Positions 33,741 to 42,212 of a stretch of DNA of 64,000 nt are shown here, in pieces. The notes beneath the pieces are model-generated. The model was not told where the DNA came from, searched no databases, and saw only the letters and a list, made by a program, of their open reading frames with translations. This DNA comes from CAZDKK01 sp964603725 (GTDB lineage Bacteria; Eisenbacteria; RBG-16-71-46; CAIMUX01; WJJG01): contig CAZRWW010000001.1 of the NCBI GenBank assembly GCA_964603725.1, positions 87,200 to 151,199 of the forward strand, in the 5' to 3' direction. The position numbers and the translations under genes were made by a program. The number at the start of each line of letters is the position of its first letter. The first letter of the stretch is position 1.

Positions 33741-36134
33741 ATGGAGCCCATGGGAGGGAGACGCACGTCGAGAAGGATCGCAGCGGGGCTCGTCCTGGCG
33801 GCTCTGGCGGCACCTGTCGCGGGAGCGCGCATCACTGCATCCGCCGGCGCCGAGCCCGCGCCGCAGATCTATGCCGTGCGCCCCCCCGATCTCTTCTACC
33901 ACACCGCCGGGGCCCTGCGGCTCATGGTCACCAACATGGGGATTCTCGGGAACCCGCAGCTCGGGGTAGACAGCTACGGCGCGGGCTGGCAAGGCCGGGA
34001 GTACCTGCGCACGGCCGAGCTCTGGGTCGGCGCCGTGGCGGGCGACAACCTCGAGCACGTGTCCACGGGCCTCGAGTTCCGACCCAGCCTCGACCCGCGG
34101 GATACGATCTACCTGACCCACGAGGGCGCCCCGGGCGGCAACCGGATCGGTTTCGCGAACGATTGCGGGGACGACGACCGCGATGGGCGCCGCGACGAGG
34201 ACTTTCTCAACGGCAAGGACGACGACCTCGATGGGCGCATCGACGAGGACTTCGAGGCAATCGGCCAGGAGATGTTCAGCTGCGAGTACTGGGATGACAG
34301 CGAGGCATCCCTGGATGCGATGCCCGACCACCGGCCCCTGCACTTGAAGGTCCGCCAGCGCACGTTCGCCTGGTCCGAGGAGCGCTATGACTCCTGCATC
34401 GGGATCGACCTGGAGATCGTCAATGAGGGTTTCGAGGCCCTGCGCGATGTCTACGTGGGCTGGCTCGTCGACGCCGATGTGGGACGCAGCGATGCGCTGG
34501 GCTACTGGCGCGACGACCTGGGCCTGGCGGCCCGCGTGGACACGACCTTCCTGGACGAAGCGATCACCTACCGGTGCGAGGACCGCTGGCATCAGTGGCA
34601 CGACTGCCGGCCGCGGTCGCTCGGTTTCGATGTGGCCTGCATTCGCGACGCCAAGGGCGCCGAGGGCGGCCAGTACGGCGATGACGAGGAAGGCGAGGCC
34701 GATGGCTGGCTCGGCTTCATCCTGCTGGACCACACCACCGACGAGAAGGGCGAGCGGGCGCCGGCCGGCGTGCGGCTCTGCACCCGCCGGTTCATGACGC
34801 AGCGCTGGAGCTACGAGCTCCTGGATCTCACCCGCTACCAGTGGCTGGCTTCCCACCAGCTTCTGCCCGACACGACGGCCTTGCCTTCGGACTACGCGCT
34901 GCTGGCGGTCATCGGACCGTTCCCGGAGCTGCTGCCCGGCGAGGTGATCAACTCGCAGTGGATGCTGGTCGTCGGGCCCGGGTGGTCGGGGCTGCGGGAA
35001 GAGGCCTTCTTCGCCATGCGCGTCTATGAGGGCGAGTGGCGCGACACCGATCTCGACCCGGAAACGGGCAGCGAGGGGCGCGAGCGGTGCCTGCAGGTGG
35101 AGGCCGACGGCCTGCCGATCGTCTGGCGCGATCCGTGCGTGCAACTGGGGGACATCAAGAAGGTCAGGGTCACTGACTGCTCGAACCCCGACAACTGGGT
35201 CGATGATGACTGCAATTGCTGTACGCCCGTGCAAGAGCCGCGACTCAACGAATGGGGCCGCGACACCATCGTGAAATGGGTCGGCCGCGTGGGCCCGCCT
35301 CCGCCGAGCACGAGCACGCTCGATCCTCAGCGGCAGATTCAGTTGGTCGGCGATCGCAGGGTGATCGTCGAGTGGGACAACGCGCCGGAGCTCGTCTACA
35401 TCCCGTCGGATAGCGGCGCGGTCTTCTCCGGCTACCGGATCTGGCGCGTCGAGGGATGGACGCGCCCGTTCGGCTCCCCGGGTCCCGACGCGACTCAGTG
35501 GGAACGCATCGCCGACCTGGCGATCGATCCGGTGGGCACTCAGCTCCGACTGCAGGAGTACACCAATCCCGTGGCCCGCGTCCTGGAGTACGTGCCGTCG
35601 GCGGTCGATCCCGACGTACGGCTGCCGCTCTATGAGGTTGGACGATACTTCTATGAGGACGTCTCGGGGCTCAAGAACGGCATGCTCTACTTCTACGACG
35701 TCACCAGTTACGCGACCTGGATTGATGATCACGGCCGCCGGCGTGAGATCGGCCAGCCGCCGGCGGCGCTGGAGGGCGAGGCCGTGCGACCGCGCTGCGA
35801 GGCGATCGCCGGCTCGGGCTGGAAGGACCAGGTGGCCGTCGTCCCCAACCCCTATCGCGGGGGGGCCGAATGGGACCTCCATCCCAACGCGGCCGATCCC
35901 CTGGGAACGCACATCAGCTTCATCGGCCTCCCGGATCGGGAATGCGACATACGCATCTACACGCTCGCCGGCGACCTGGTGCAGACCCTGCGCCATACGC
36001 CTGTCAACGGACGAGGCGAGGCTTCGTGGGACCTGATCTCGCGCAATCACCAGCAGATCGTCAGCGGGATCTATCTCTATGCGGTGACGTGCGGTGGGGA
36101 GACCGTCGTCGGCCGGTTCACGGTCGTGCTCTGA
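33741..36134 (+). CDS. Large secreted protein with Asp-rich repeats and FlgD-type C-terminus
   Basis: A protein of about 797 aa with a signal peptide (residues 10-30, GLVLAALAAPVAGA). Near residues 130-165 are two DDDRDGRRDEDF / DDDLDGRIDEDF blocks, resembling calcium-binding thrombospondin-type or dockerin-like loops. The middle is a long beta-rich region of unknown fold. The last 90 residues (VVPNPYRGGAEWDL, IRIYTLAGDLVQTL, GIYLYAVTCGG) form a FlgD-like Ig module, a cell-surface C-terminal domain common in FCB-type secreted proteins. It does not have the WG-x-V-KA tail. ATG 33741 is preferred because it starts a normal signal peptide; 33672 would add 23 residues. A CACCCCCCTGAGA word lies at 33716-33728. 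Confidence 0.82.
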   Translation: MEPMGGRRTSRRIAAGLVLAALAAPVAGARITASAGAEPAPQIYAVRPPDLFYHTAGALRLMVTNMGILGNPQLGVDSYGAGWQGREYLRTAELWVGAVAGDNLEHVSTGLEFRPSLDPRDTIYLTHEGAPGGNRIGFANDCGDDDRDGRRDEDFLNGKDDDLDGRIDEDFEAIGQEMFSCEYWDDSEASLDAMPDHRPLHLKVRQRTFAWSEERYDSCIGIDLEIVNEGFEALRDVYVGWLVDADVGRSDALGYWRDDLGLAARVDTTFLDEAITYRCEDRWHQWHDCRPRSLGFDVACIRDAKGAEGGQYGDDEEGEADGWLGFILLDHTTDEKGERAPAGVRLCTRRFMTQRWSYELLDLTRYQWLASHQLLPDTTALPSDYALLAVIGPFPELLPGEVINSQWMLVVGPGWSGLREEAFFAMRVYEGEWRDTDLDPETGSEGRERCLQVEADGLPIVWRDPCVQLGDIKKVRVTDCSNPDNWVDDDCNCCTPVQEPRLNEWGRDTIVKWVGRVGPPPPSTSTLDPQRQIQLVGDRRVIVEWDNAPELVYIPSDSGAVFSGYRIWRVEGWTRPFGSPGPDATQWERIADLAIDPVGTQLRLQEYTNPVARVLEYVPSAVDPDVRLPLYEVGRYFYEDVSGLKNGMLYFYDVTSYATWIDDHGRRREIGQPPAALEGEAVRPRCEAIAGSGWKDQVAVVPNPYRGGAEWDLHPNAADPLGTHISFIGLPDRECDIRIYTLAGDLVQTLRHTPVNGRGEASWDLISRNHQQIVSGIYLYAVTCGGETVVGRFTVVL

Positions 36135-36230
36135 TCCGCCGTGAAACCCTCCGCGGGCACAACGGCGTAGGTCGACGCGAGCGTTCTCACCCCCCTGAGA
36201 GCCTCTACCCCCGAGAGGCCGCGAGTCGCC

Positions 36231-38468
36231 ATGAACGAGCGCATGCACAGCAACGGCTCGAGCGCCGCGTCCGCGCGGGCGGACCAGGCGGCCCCCTTCC
36301 GGCTGGGCGAATGGGCCGTCCACCCGGCGCTGAATCGCGTCGCCCTGGGAGACACCTGGGTCCAGGTCGAGCCGCGCGTGATGCACGTTCTGGCGTGCCT
36401 GGCCAGCCGGCCCGGGGAGGTCTTCTCGCGCGAGAGACTGCTGGCGATCGTCTGGAACGACCTGGTGGTCTGCGAGGAGGCGCTCACGCGGACGATCTCG
36501 GAGCTGCGCCGCATCTTCCACGACGATCCGCGCACGCCGCGGTTCATCGAGACCATCCGCAAGGGCGGGTATCGCCTGATCGCCCCCGTCTCCCCGCTGA
36601 TCGAGCCGGCGCCACCGGCGCGCGGCAACCTGCCGCCGGTCGAGCCGGGGCAGTCGCGGCCCGCGGGCAGCGGTGCCCCGCTCGCCGCTCGCGAGCTCAT
36701 CCCGGACGCATCGGCCCCGGCCCGCGATGTCCGACGCCGGCCGCCCGCGCGCCTGAGGATGGTTGTCTACGCGGTCATGGTCGTGCTGACCGTAGCGGCG
36801 GGAACCCTCGCCGCCCAGCGGCTGCGCTCTCGGACCGCGGGGCCGAGCACGCTGGACGGCGTGCCCTTCACGACCTATCCGGGAGCCGAACGATTCCCGG
36901 CGCTGTCGCCCGACGGCACGCAGGTAGCCTTCGCCTGGAACGGCGGCCAGGACGGCCGGTTTTCGATCTACGTCAAGCAGAGCAACACCGAATCGCCGCT
37001 GCGCCTCACGAACGGCGCCACAGATGACAGCCATCCGGCCTGGTCCCCGGACGGCAGCGCCATTGCCTTCATCCGCCGCGACACCCAGGGCTACGGCATC
37101 TACACCGTGCCGTCGATCGGCGGCGTGCCGCGGCGGTTGATCCCGCTCGCCGCGGAGCCGCGCGGCCTGGACTGGTCGCCGGACGGCGCCTGGGTCGCCG
37201 TCGGGGACGCGCCCGCGGCGGGGCGGGCCGCGGGGATCACGCTGCTCGCACTGGAGTCTCTGGAAACTCGCCGAATCACCGACCCGCCGGCGCACTTCGG
37301 CGGCGATGGGCTGCCGGCCTTCTCACCCGACGGACGGTCGCTCGCCTTCTCGCGCGTCGACGCCGCCGGCATGAGTCGCTTGTACATCGTCGCGACCGGC
37401 GGGGGCGAGCCGAGGCCCTTGACGCCCGCGCAGGAGGCGATCAGCGGTGTCGACTGGACGGCGGACGGCCGCGCGATCATCTTCGCGGCGACGTCGAACG
37501 GCAGCTGCACACTGGCGCGTCTGGCCCTCCGGTCCGGCACCCTCACGCGCTTGATCACCAGGGGCGCGGAGGCGCGGTGCCCGTCGCTCTCGGCAGCGAG
37601 CGGCCGGCTGGTCTACGAGGAGGCGTCGCAGCGCGCGGACGTCTACCGGGTCGAGCTCGATGCGGCGCGCCGCCCCGGCCCGCCGCGGCCGCTGATCGCA
37701 TCGACGCGGGCGGACGCGGACGCGCACTTCTCGCCGGACGGGTCCCGGCTGGCTTTCCTGTCCGATCGCGCCGGCTCGCGCGAGGTGTGGATCTGTGACG
37801 CCGGCGGCGGCAATGCGCGCCAGCTCACCCGCCTGGGCGGACCGTGCATGAGCACGCCGTGCTGGTCGCCGGATGGCCGGCGGCTGGCCTTCTCCGCCGC
37901 CGACTCCGGCGGATGCTTCATGATCCACGTGGTCGAGGCCGAGGGAGGGCAGCCCCATCGCCTTCCCGGCGCCGGCGGCCATGAGATCGCCTCGCTCTGG
38001 TCGCGCGACGGGCAGTGGATCTACTTCGACGCGGAGCGCGCGGGCGGCTGGGACATCCGGCGCGTGCGCCCGGACGGCCGCGACGCGGCGACCGTCGTGG
38101 CCGGGGGGCGCCGCGTCATGGCGCAATCGCCCGACGGCGAGCTGATTTACCACCTCGCCCCTGGCGACGGCGGCATTCAGTGCTCGACGCCCGGTGGCGA
38201 GCCGCGCGGGACCCTCGTGGACGGCGCGTCGGCGCAGCCGTGGCGAGCCATTGCGCTCGGCCCCGGCGGCGCCTACTTCACGCGGCCGAGCGGCGCCGGT
38301 TGTCTGCTCGGGTTCTGTGATTTCCAAACCGGACGAATGGACTCGCTCCTGCAGTTGCCCCCGCTCTGTGGCGCGCACCTCTCGCTCTCGCCGGATGGCC
38401 GGACGCTCATCTACGACCAGATCGATCAGGTGGCCGGCGACCTGATGCTGGTCGAGGGCCTTCGCTGA
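36231..38468 (+). CDS. CadC-like transmembrane transcription regulator with TolB-type propeller
   Basis: A 745-aa one-component regulator. Residues 22-118 form an OmpR-type winged helix (RVMHVLACLASRPGEVFSRE, then RTISELRRIF and FIETIRKGGYRLI). One transmembrane helix (176-197) follows a Pro-rich linker. The rest is a TolB/WD40-like beta-propeller with repeated SPDG-x-x-(L/I)AF and W-S-P-D-G motifs, placed in the periplasm as the sensor. This is the CadC topology with an unusual sensor domain. Targets are unknown. The adjacent convergent fusion gene (38544-40697) and the upstream FlgD-type gene are candidates. The CACCCCCCTGAGA word also occurs 31 nt before this start. Confidence 0.88.
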   Translation: MNERMHSNGSSAASARADQAAPFRLGEWAVHPALNRVALGDTWVQVEPRVMHVLACLASRPGEVFSRERLLAIVWNDLVVCEEALTRTISELRRIFHDDPRTPRFIETIRKGGYRLIAPVSPLIEPAPPARGNLPPVEPGQSRPAGSGAPLAARELIPDASAPARDVRRRPPARLRMVVYAVMVVLTVAAGTLAAQRLRSRTAGPSTLDGVPFTTYPGAERFPALSPDGTQVAFAWNGGQDGRFSIYVKQSNTESPLRLTNGATDDSHPAWSPDGSAIAFIRRDTQGYGIYTVPSIGGVPRRLIPLAAEPRGLDWSPDGAWVAVGDAPAAGRAAGITLLALESLETRRITDPPAHFGGDGLPAFSPDGRSLAFSRVDAAGMSRLYIVATGGGEPRPLTPAQEAISGVDWTADGRAIIFAATSNGSCTLARLALRSGTLTRLITRGAEARCPSLSAASGRLVYEEASQRADVYRVELDAARRPGPPRPLIASTRADADAHFSPDGSRLAFLSDRAGSREVWICDAGGGNARQLTRLGGPCMSTPCWSPDGRRLAFSAADSGGCFMIHVVEAEGGQPHRLPGAGGHEIASLWSRDGQWIYFDAERAGGWDIRRVRPDGRDAATVVAGGRRVMAQSPDGELIYHLAPGDGGIQCSTPGGEPRGTLVDGASAQPWRAIALGPGGAYFTRPSGAGCLLGFCDFQTGRMDSLLQLPPLCGAHLSLSPDGRTLIYDQIDQVAGDLMLVEGLR

Positions 38469-38543
38469 GCAGGGATGCCCCGCGGCGCGACGATGCGGCG
38501 CTCGCCGGCCGGGCATGCCCGCGGCGCGAGCGCCGCGCGGGAT

Positions 38544-40697
38544 TCAGGGCTTGCGATCGGGCAGCAGCCCCAGCTCCGCCAGAGCCGCGCGCGCGAGCGC
38601 GTGGCGCCGGCTCATGACCTGCTCGAAGGTCGGGCTGTCAAAGTTGAGCGCGTAGAAGTAGACCTCCGCATCACGCTCCACGTAGCCCACGAGCCACCCG
38701 ACGAAGCTTCCATCCGGCTGGCGGCCCGTCCCGCTCTTCCCGCTCAGCCGATAGCCCTCCCCCTCCTCGAGCACGATCAGGCGCTTGACGAGGTCGGTGG
38801 CGGCCGGGGAGGCGCCGAGTTGACCGCGATAGAACCGCTCGAGGAAGCGGATCTGCTCGTCAGCCGAGATGGTCAGGGAGTTGGCCAGCCAGAACCGGTC
38901 GACCCCGCCCGAGATGTCCCGATTGCCGTAATCGTAGCGCTCGAGATAGCGCGGATAGGCATCGTCTCCGATGCGCCGCGCGATCTCCTGGTAGAACCAG
39001 ACGACCGAGTGGCGCATGGCCGAGGCGAGGCCCTGGTCCGCGTCCCAGCCCTCCGGCCATCCGGGCTGCCGCGGGTCACGCCGGGGGTCCCAGGCCAGGC
39101 GGAACTCTTCGCCCGTGATCACGCCGGTCTCAAGACCGATGAGCGTGTTGGGGATCTTGAACGTCGAGCAGGGCGAGAAGCGCCGGGCGCAGCGCTCCGG
39201 ATCATGGCGCACGTGGCGATGGCGCTGAGGATCATAGAGGGCGAATGCGATCCAGGCGCTGTCGGGCACGGCGCCGGGTTGTCCGGAAGCAGTGTCGGGC
39301 GCCCCCCCGAGGGTGGCGGAAACCGTATCAGGCGCCTCGCCGAGCCGGTCGGGGGCCGCGGCGGGAGCCGCGCCGGGAGCCGCGCCGGGGGCCGCGGCGG
39401 GAGCCGCGCCGGGAGCCGCGCCGGGAGCCGCGCCGATGTCGGCGAAGGCCGCCGCGAGCCGGTCGTGGAGCGCCCCCTGCCCCGAGATGATCCAGTCGCG
39501 CGTGCCGTCGCCGTAAGCGCGGTAGAAGTCGTTGCCCAGGACGAACAGACACTGGTCGCGCAACTCGGGCTGCGCAAAGGTGACATTGAGCGGGATGACG
39601 CGCCCGCCGAAGGTGGGCTCGATCCAGTCGTGGCGCGTGTGGCCCACGATCACGCGCGACGCGTCGTAGCGAGCCAGCACCTCGCTCAGCTCAGCCGCCG
39701 TGATCCGCTGGTACCGCTTCGCATGGACGAAGTAGCCCCGGTACCAGAGGGGCCCCAGGGACCCGAACAGCAGCTCGGCCGCTTCGTCTGCGGGGCAAGC
39801 CCCCTTCTCCAGGCAGCGGCGAACGATGGCGTTGAGGTCGTCGATGGTCTGGCCCGATCGCGCCACCTCGGGCGACAGCCCGCCGTGCACGCAGAGCAGA
39901 TCGCCCAGACGGATGACCGCCGGCCACGCGCGCACCCATCGCCCCAGCTCGGTGCGCGGACCGAAGAGCTCTTCGTAGGCGATTCCCAGCGCATCGCACA
40001 GGTAGAGCTGCGCGCAGGCCACGTAGCGCCGGTCACCGTTCAGGGCCCTGTGCTCGTGGTTGCCCAGCAGGCAGTGGACCCGGCCGCCGGCCGGCGCGGC
40101 CTGCTGTTCGAGCTTGCGGATCAGCCACAGGCAGTCCGTCACGCCGGCGCCGCGGTCGAAGACGTCGCCGCAGAAGACGAGGTGTCCGCGGCCGAACGCC
40201 CAGTCGCCCCGCTCGTCGATGATGCCGCAGCTGCGCAAGAGCGCGACCGCACTGCCGTACTCGCCGTGCAGGTCGCCCACAAAGCAGATCGACTCGGGCC
40301 GGGCCTGCACTGCCTCGGGCACCGGGAGCGAGGCGCCGATCAGGAACCTGCGCTCGTCCCCGGCGAATCCCCGCAGCTCGAAGGGAACCCGCCCGGCGTC
40401 CGCCGACTCGGCGGCCCGCCCGGGATCCACGGCGAGCGTCTGCTCGATGATCTCATCGGCGCCGCGCTGCGAATCGCGGACGAGGTAGATCAGCCGCACG
40501 CGGCGATCGTCGTCCCAGAAGACGTGCGGTCCGTCGCGCAGGCTGGCAATGCTGTCGGCGGGCGGGATGCGGCCGAAGCAGCCCGGGTCGCGGGCCTGGG
40601 TGGTCCCACGTTCCTGAGCGCCGGCAGTCGGCCAGCCGGCGCAGATGACCAGCGTCAGCGCGGACGTCCAGGCCGCGCGCCTGCTTGATGCGATCAT
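38544..40697 (-). CDS. Exported PPP-type phosphatase fused to class D beta-lactamase-like domain
   Basis: One uninterrupted 717-aa frame with GGAGGAG before ATG. Residues 1-27 form a signal peptide. Residues 135-365 form a calcineurin-like/PPP-family phosphatase: GDLHGE (141-146), GDVFDRG (177-183), GNHE (212-215), HGG (271-273), PLWYRG and GHT (352-354), closest in pattern to bacterial Shewanella-like phosphatases. A Pro/Ala repeat linker follows (about 425-465). The last 240 residues match OXA-type serine beta-lactamases or penicillin-recognising domains: STFK with Ser511 and Lys514, S-V-V in HSVVWFYQE, YGN in YDYGNRD, KSG in LSGKSGTG, and GWLVGYVE. Both halves look catalytically intact. 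It is probably periplasmic. A BlaR-like sensor role is also possible. Confidence 0.9.
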   Translation of the reverse strand: MIASSRRAAWTSALTLVICAGWPTAGAQERGTTQARDPGCFGRIPPADSIASLRDGPHVFWDDDRRVRLIYLVRDSQRGADEIIEQTLAVDPGRAAESADAGRVPFELRGFAGDERRFLIGASLPVPEAVQARPESICFVGDLHGEYGSAVALLRSCGIIDERGDWAFGRGHLVFCGDVFDRGAGVTDCLWLIRKLEQQAAPAGGRVHCLLGNHEHRALNGDRRYVACAQLYLCDALGIAYEELFGPRTELGRWVRAWPAVIRLGDLLCVHGGLSPEVARSGQTIDDLNAIVRRCLEKGACPADEAAELLFGSLGPLWYRGYFVHAKRYQRITAAELSEVLARYDASRVIVGHTRHDWIEPTFGGRVIPLNVTFAQPELRDQCLFVLGNDFYRAYGDGTRDWIISGQGALHDRLAAAFADIGAAPGAAPGAAPAAAPGAAPGAAPAAAPDRLGEAPDTVSATLGGAPDTASGQPGAVPDSAWIAFALYDPQRHRHVRHDPERCARRFSPCSTFKIPNTLIGLETGVITGEEFRLAWDPRRDPRQPGWPEGWDADQGLASAMRHSVVWFYQEIARRIGDDAYPRYLERYDYGNRDISGGVDRFWLANSLTISADEQIRFLERFYRGQLGASPAATDLVKRLIVLEEGEGYRLSGKSGTGRQPDGSFVGWLVGYVERDAEVYFYALNFDSPTFEQVMSRRHALARAALAELGLLPDRKP
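39355..39435 (-). repeat. Coding repeat of the interdomain linker
   Basis: GCCGCGCCGGGA-like units of 12 nt, some varied, encode AAPG/AAPA blocks joining the phosphatase and beta-lactamase domains of the fusion protein. Confidence 0.85.
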
Positions 40698-40777
40698 GGC
40701 TCCTCCGGCGGCGCGGGCTGAGGTTGGAGCCGCACCGTGCCGGAGAGCTTAGCGAAGGCTCCCACTGGGCGCAGGAG

Positions 40778-40815
40778 AAAAGATGGCGCCCCGCCTGGTA
40801 GCCAAGCGGGGCGCC
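40778..40815 (-). terminator. Rho-independent terminator of the tailed secreted protein gene
   Basis: A perfect 10-bp stem (40785-40794 with 40806-40815). On the minus strand it is followed directly by ATCTTTTCTCC. It lies about 50 nt past the stop at 40867 and separates this gene from the fusion gene. Confidence 0.85.
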
Positions 40816-40866
40816 TCAGATCCCAGCCGCGTGGACCTCCGACGCGCGGCCCGGGCTACTGAGAGA

Positions 40867-41658
40867 CTACTCGAAGAACGCCTTGATCTGACCCCACGTG
40901 GTGGGATCGGCCGGGCTGGGAGGACCCGCCAGCAGCAGGCACTCCACCAAGCGACTGAACCCCGCGTTCGTGTAGGGACAGATCGCGGCCGGATTCGGAT
41001 GGCCGAACTCCACCAGGCAGGCCCCGTGACCGTAGTCGGCGATGAACACGCAGGGCAGGCCGGTCACCGGACCTTGCCCGACGATGTGCCACTCGGCGCC
41101 CATTTGCAGCACGGTGTCGCCTGCAAACGGCAGGTCCGCGCCGGTGATGCCCTGGGCAATGCAGTGCGTTGGATCGACGATCACCGTGGGACAGTCGGCG
41201 CCGTTGTACGCGTTGTTGACCATCAAGTCATAGGGCGCCCAGGTGATGTCGGCGTTGTTCCCGGGCATCTGATAGGGATTCGGCTGGCCGATCCACAGCT
41301 TGCCGCCGCCGTTGACGTAGGCGTGGTAGTCCTGCGCCAGCCCGTCCAGCGTGTAGTAGTAGGCGGGCGCGGCGTGCGACACCGGCAGAATCACGATGTC
41401 GTACTGGCTCAAGACGCTGAGGTTCGAGGTCGCGGGAATGATCGTCGAGCCGTAGCCAACGGCCGTCAGGCGGTCCTGGAAGTTCGAGATGCCGCCGCCG
41501 GCGTCGACGATGGCGACCGTGGCGTCGGCGTACGACCACGGGCTGGGCACGACGCTGTCGTCGAGCCCATCCTGGTTGACGTCCTCAGCCAGAGCAGGCG
41601 CGGCCTGCCAGCCGAGACACAGACAGACGAGTAACACGGGTGCGAACACGGATCTCAT
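40867..41658 (-). CDS. Secreted amidotransferase-like-fold protein with C-terminal WGQIKAFFE tail
   Basis: A 263-aa protein with a signal peptide (MRSVFAPVLLVCLCLGWQAAPALA). The mature part resembles the ThuA/class I amidotransferase-like alpha-beta fold: ATVAIVDAGGG, a strand ending in YDIVILPVSHAAP, and YVNGGGKLWIGQP. No catalytic Cys-His-Glu triad is evident, so it is probably a binding module. An acidic D-x-N-x-D-G-x-D-D stretch follows the signal, like a calcium loop. It ends TTWGQIKAFFE, the tail shared with three other secreted proteins here. The start has GGAGGAG upstream; ATG 41772 is less likely because it would precede the signal by 38 residues. A clear terminator follows. Confidence 0.82.
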   Translation of the reverse strand: MRSVFAPVLLVCLCLGWQAAPALAEDVNQDGLDDSVVPSPWSYADATVAIVDAGGGISNFQDRLTAVGYGSTIIPATSNLSVLSQYDIVILPVSHAAPAYYYTLDGLAQDYHAYVNGGGKLWIGQPNPYQMPGNNADITWAPYDLMVNNAYNGADCPTVIVDPTHCIAQGITGADLPFAGDTVLQMGAEWHIVGQGPVTGLPCVFIADYGHGACLVEFGHPNPAAICPYTNAGFSRLVECLLLAGPPSPADPTTWGQIKAFFE

Positions 41659-42212
41659 GGCGGGCTCCTCCCTCAGTGGCTTCCCGAGGCTGCCGAATGC
41701 ACCGAGACGATGATCGGCGAGAACGGACGCGGTGGCCTGTTTGTCTCGAGGCTCTGTCTCGCCCGGACACAAGCACGATGAGCTGGTCGCTACTGGTATT
41801 CTGCCTCAGCACGGGGGGGGAATCAAGCGCTGCTCATGGCGCGCGCTCGGCGCTGCCTGCCGAGGAACCCTACGGCTCGACAAGGCGAACGGTCGTAAGC
41901 AATGAATCGTAACGGTCGGAACTGCCCGGCCCTCACCCCCGGAGGGAATGAGGGCCGGAATACAGAGACAGATGTCACCGCCCGCGGGACCCGGTTCGAA
42001 CACCACGTGCACCGTTCTCACTCGGGACCCGCAGGCTCCTGGGCCTGACCGGAGAGGTCCCCGGCAGGCCCGCTCCGGAAACACTGGCGGCCGCGCCGTG
42101 TTCCCGAAAAACCACGCGCTCTTGCTCGGTCGCGCAGGCGAGGCAGTCCTACCGGTTGCATCTCGGCGCCCGCGGGGCCGGCTCACTCTCGCCACGATGG
42201 CAGATGCGCCCC
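41659..42212. other. Intergenic region, no gene found
   Basis: A 554-nt region between the tailed secreted protein and the cyclo-ligase-like gene. It contains a run of eight G near 41813 and a GGTTCGAA word near 41993 that is not part of a tRNA. Short open frames here lack ribosome sites. Confidence 0.4.

Noticed and set aside
32085..37295. A 1736-codon open frame on the minus strand across three plus-strand genes
   Set aside because: It is antisense to genes with clear signal peptides, helices and domains. Its own translation is Arg/Gly/Pro/Asp-rich with no domain and no ribosome site. Long shadows are expected at this GC content.
41980..42010. GGTTCGAA resembling a tRNA T-loop
   Set aside because: The flanks do not form a T-stem, and no anticodon or acceptor arms can be drawn.
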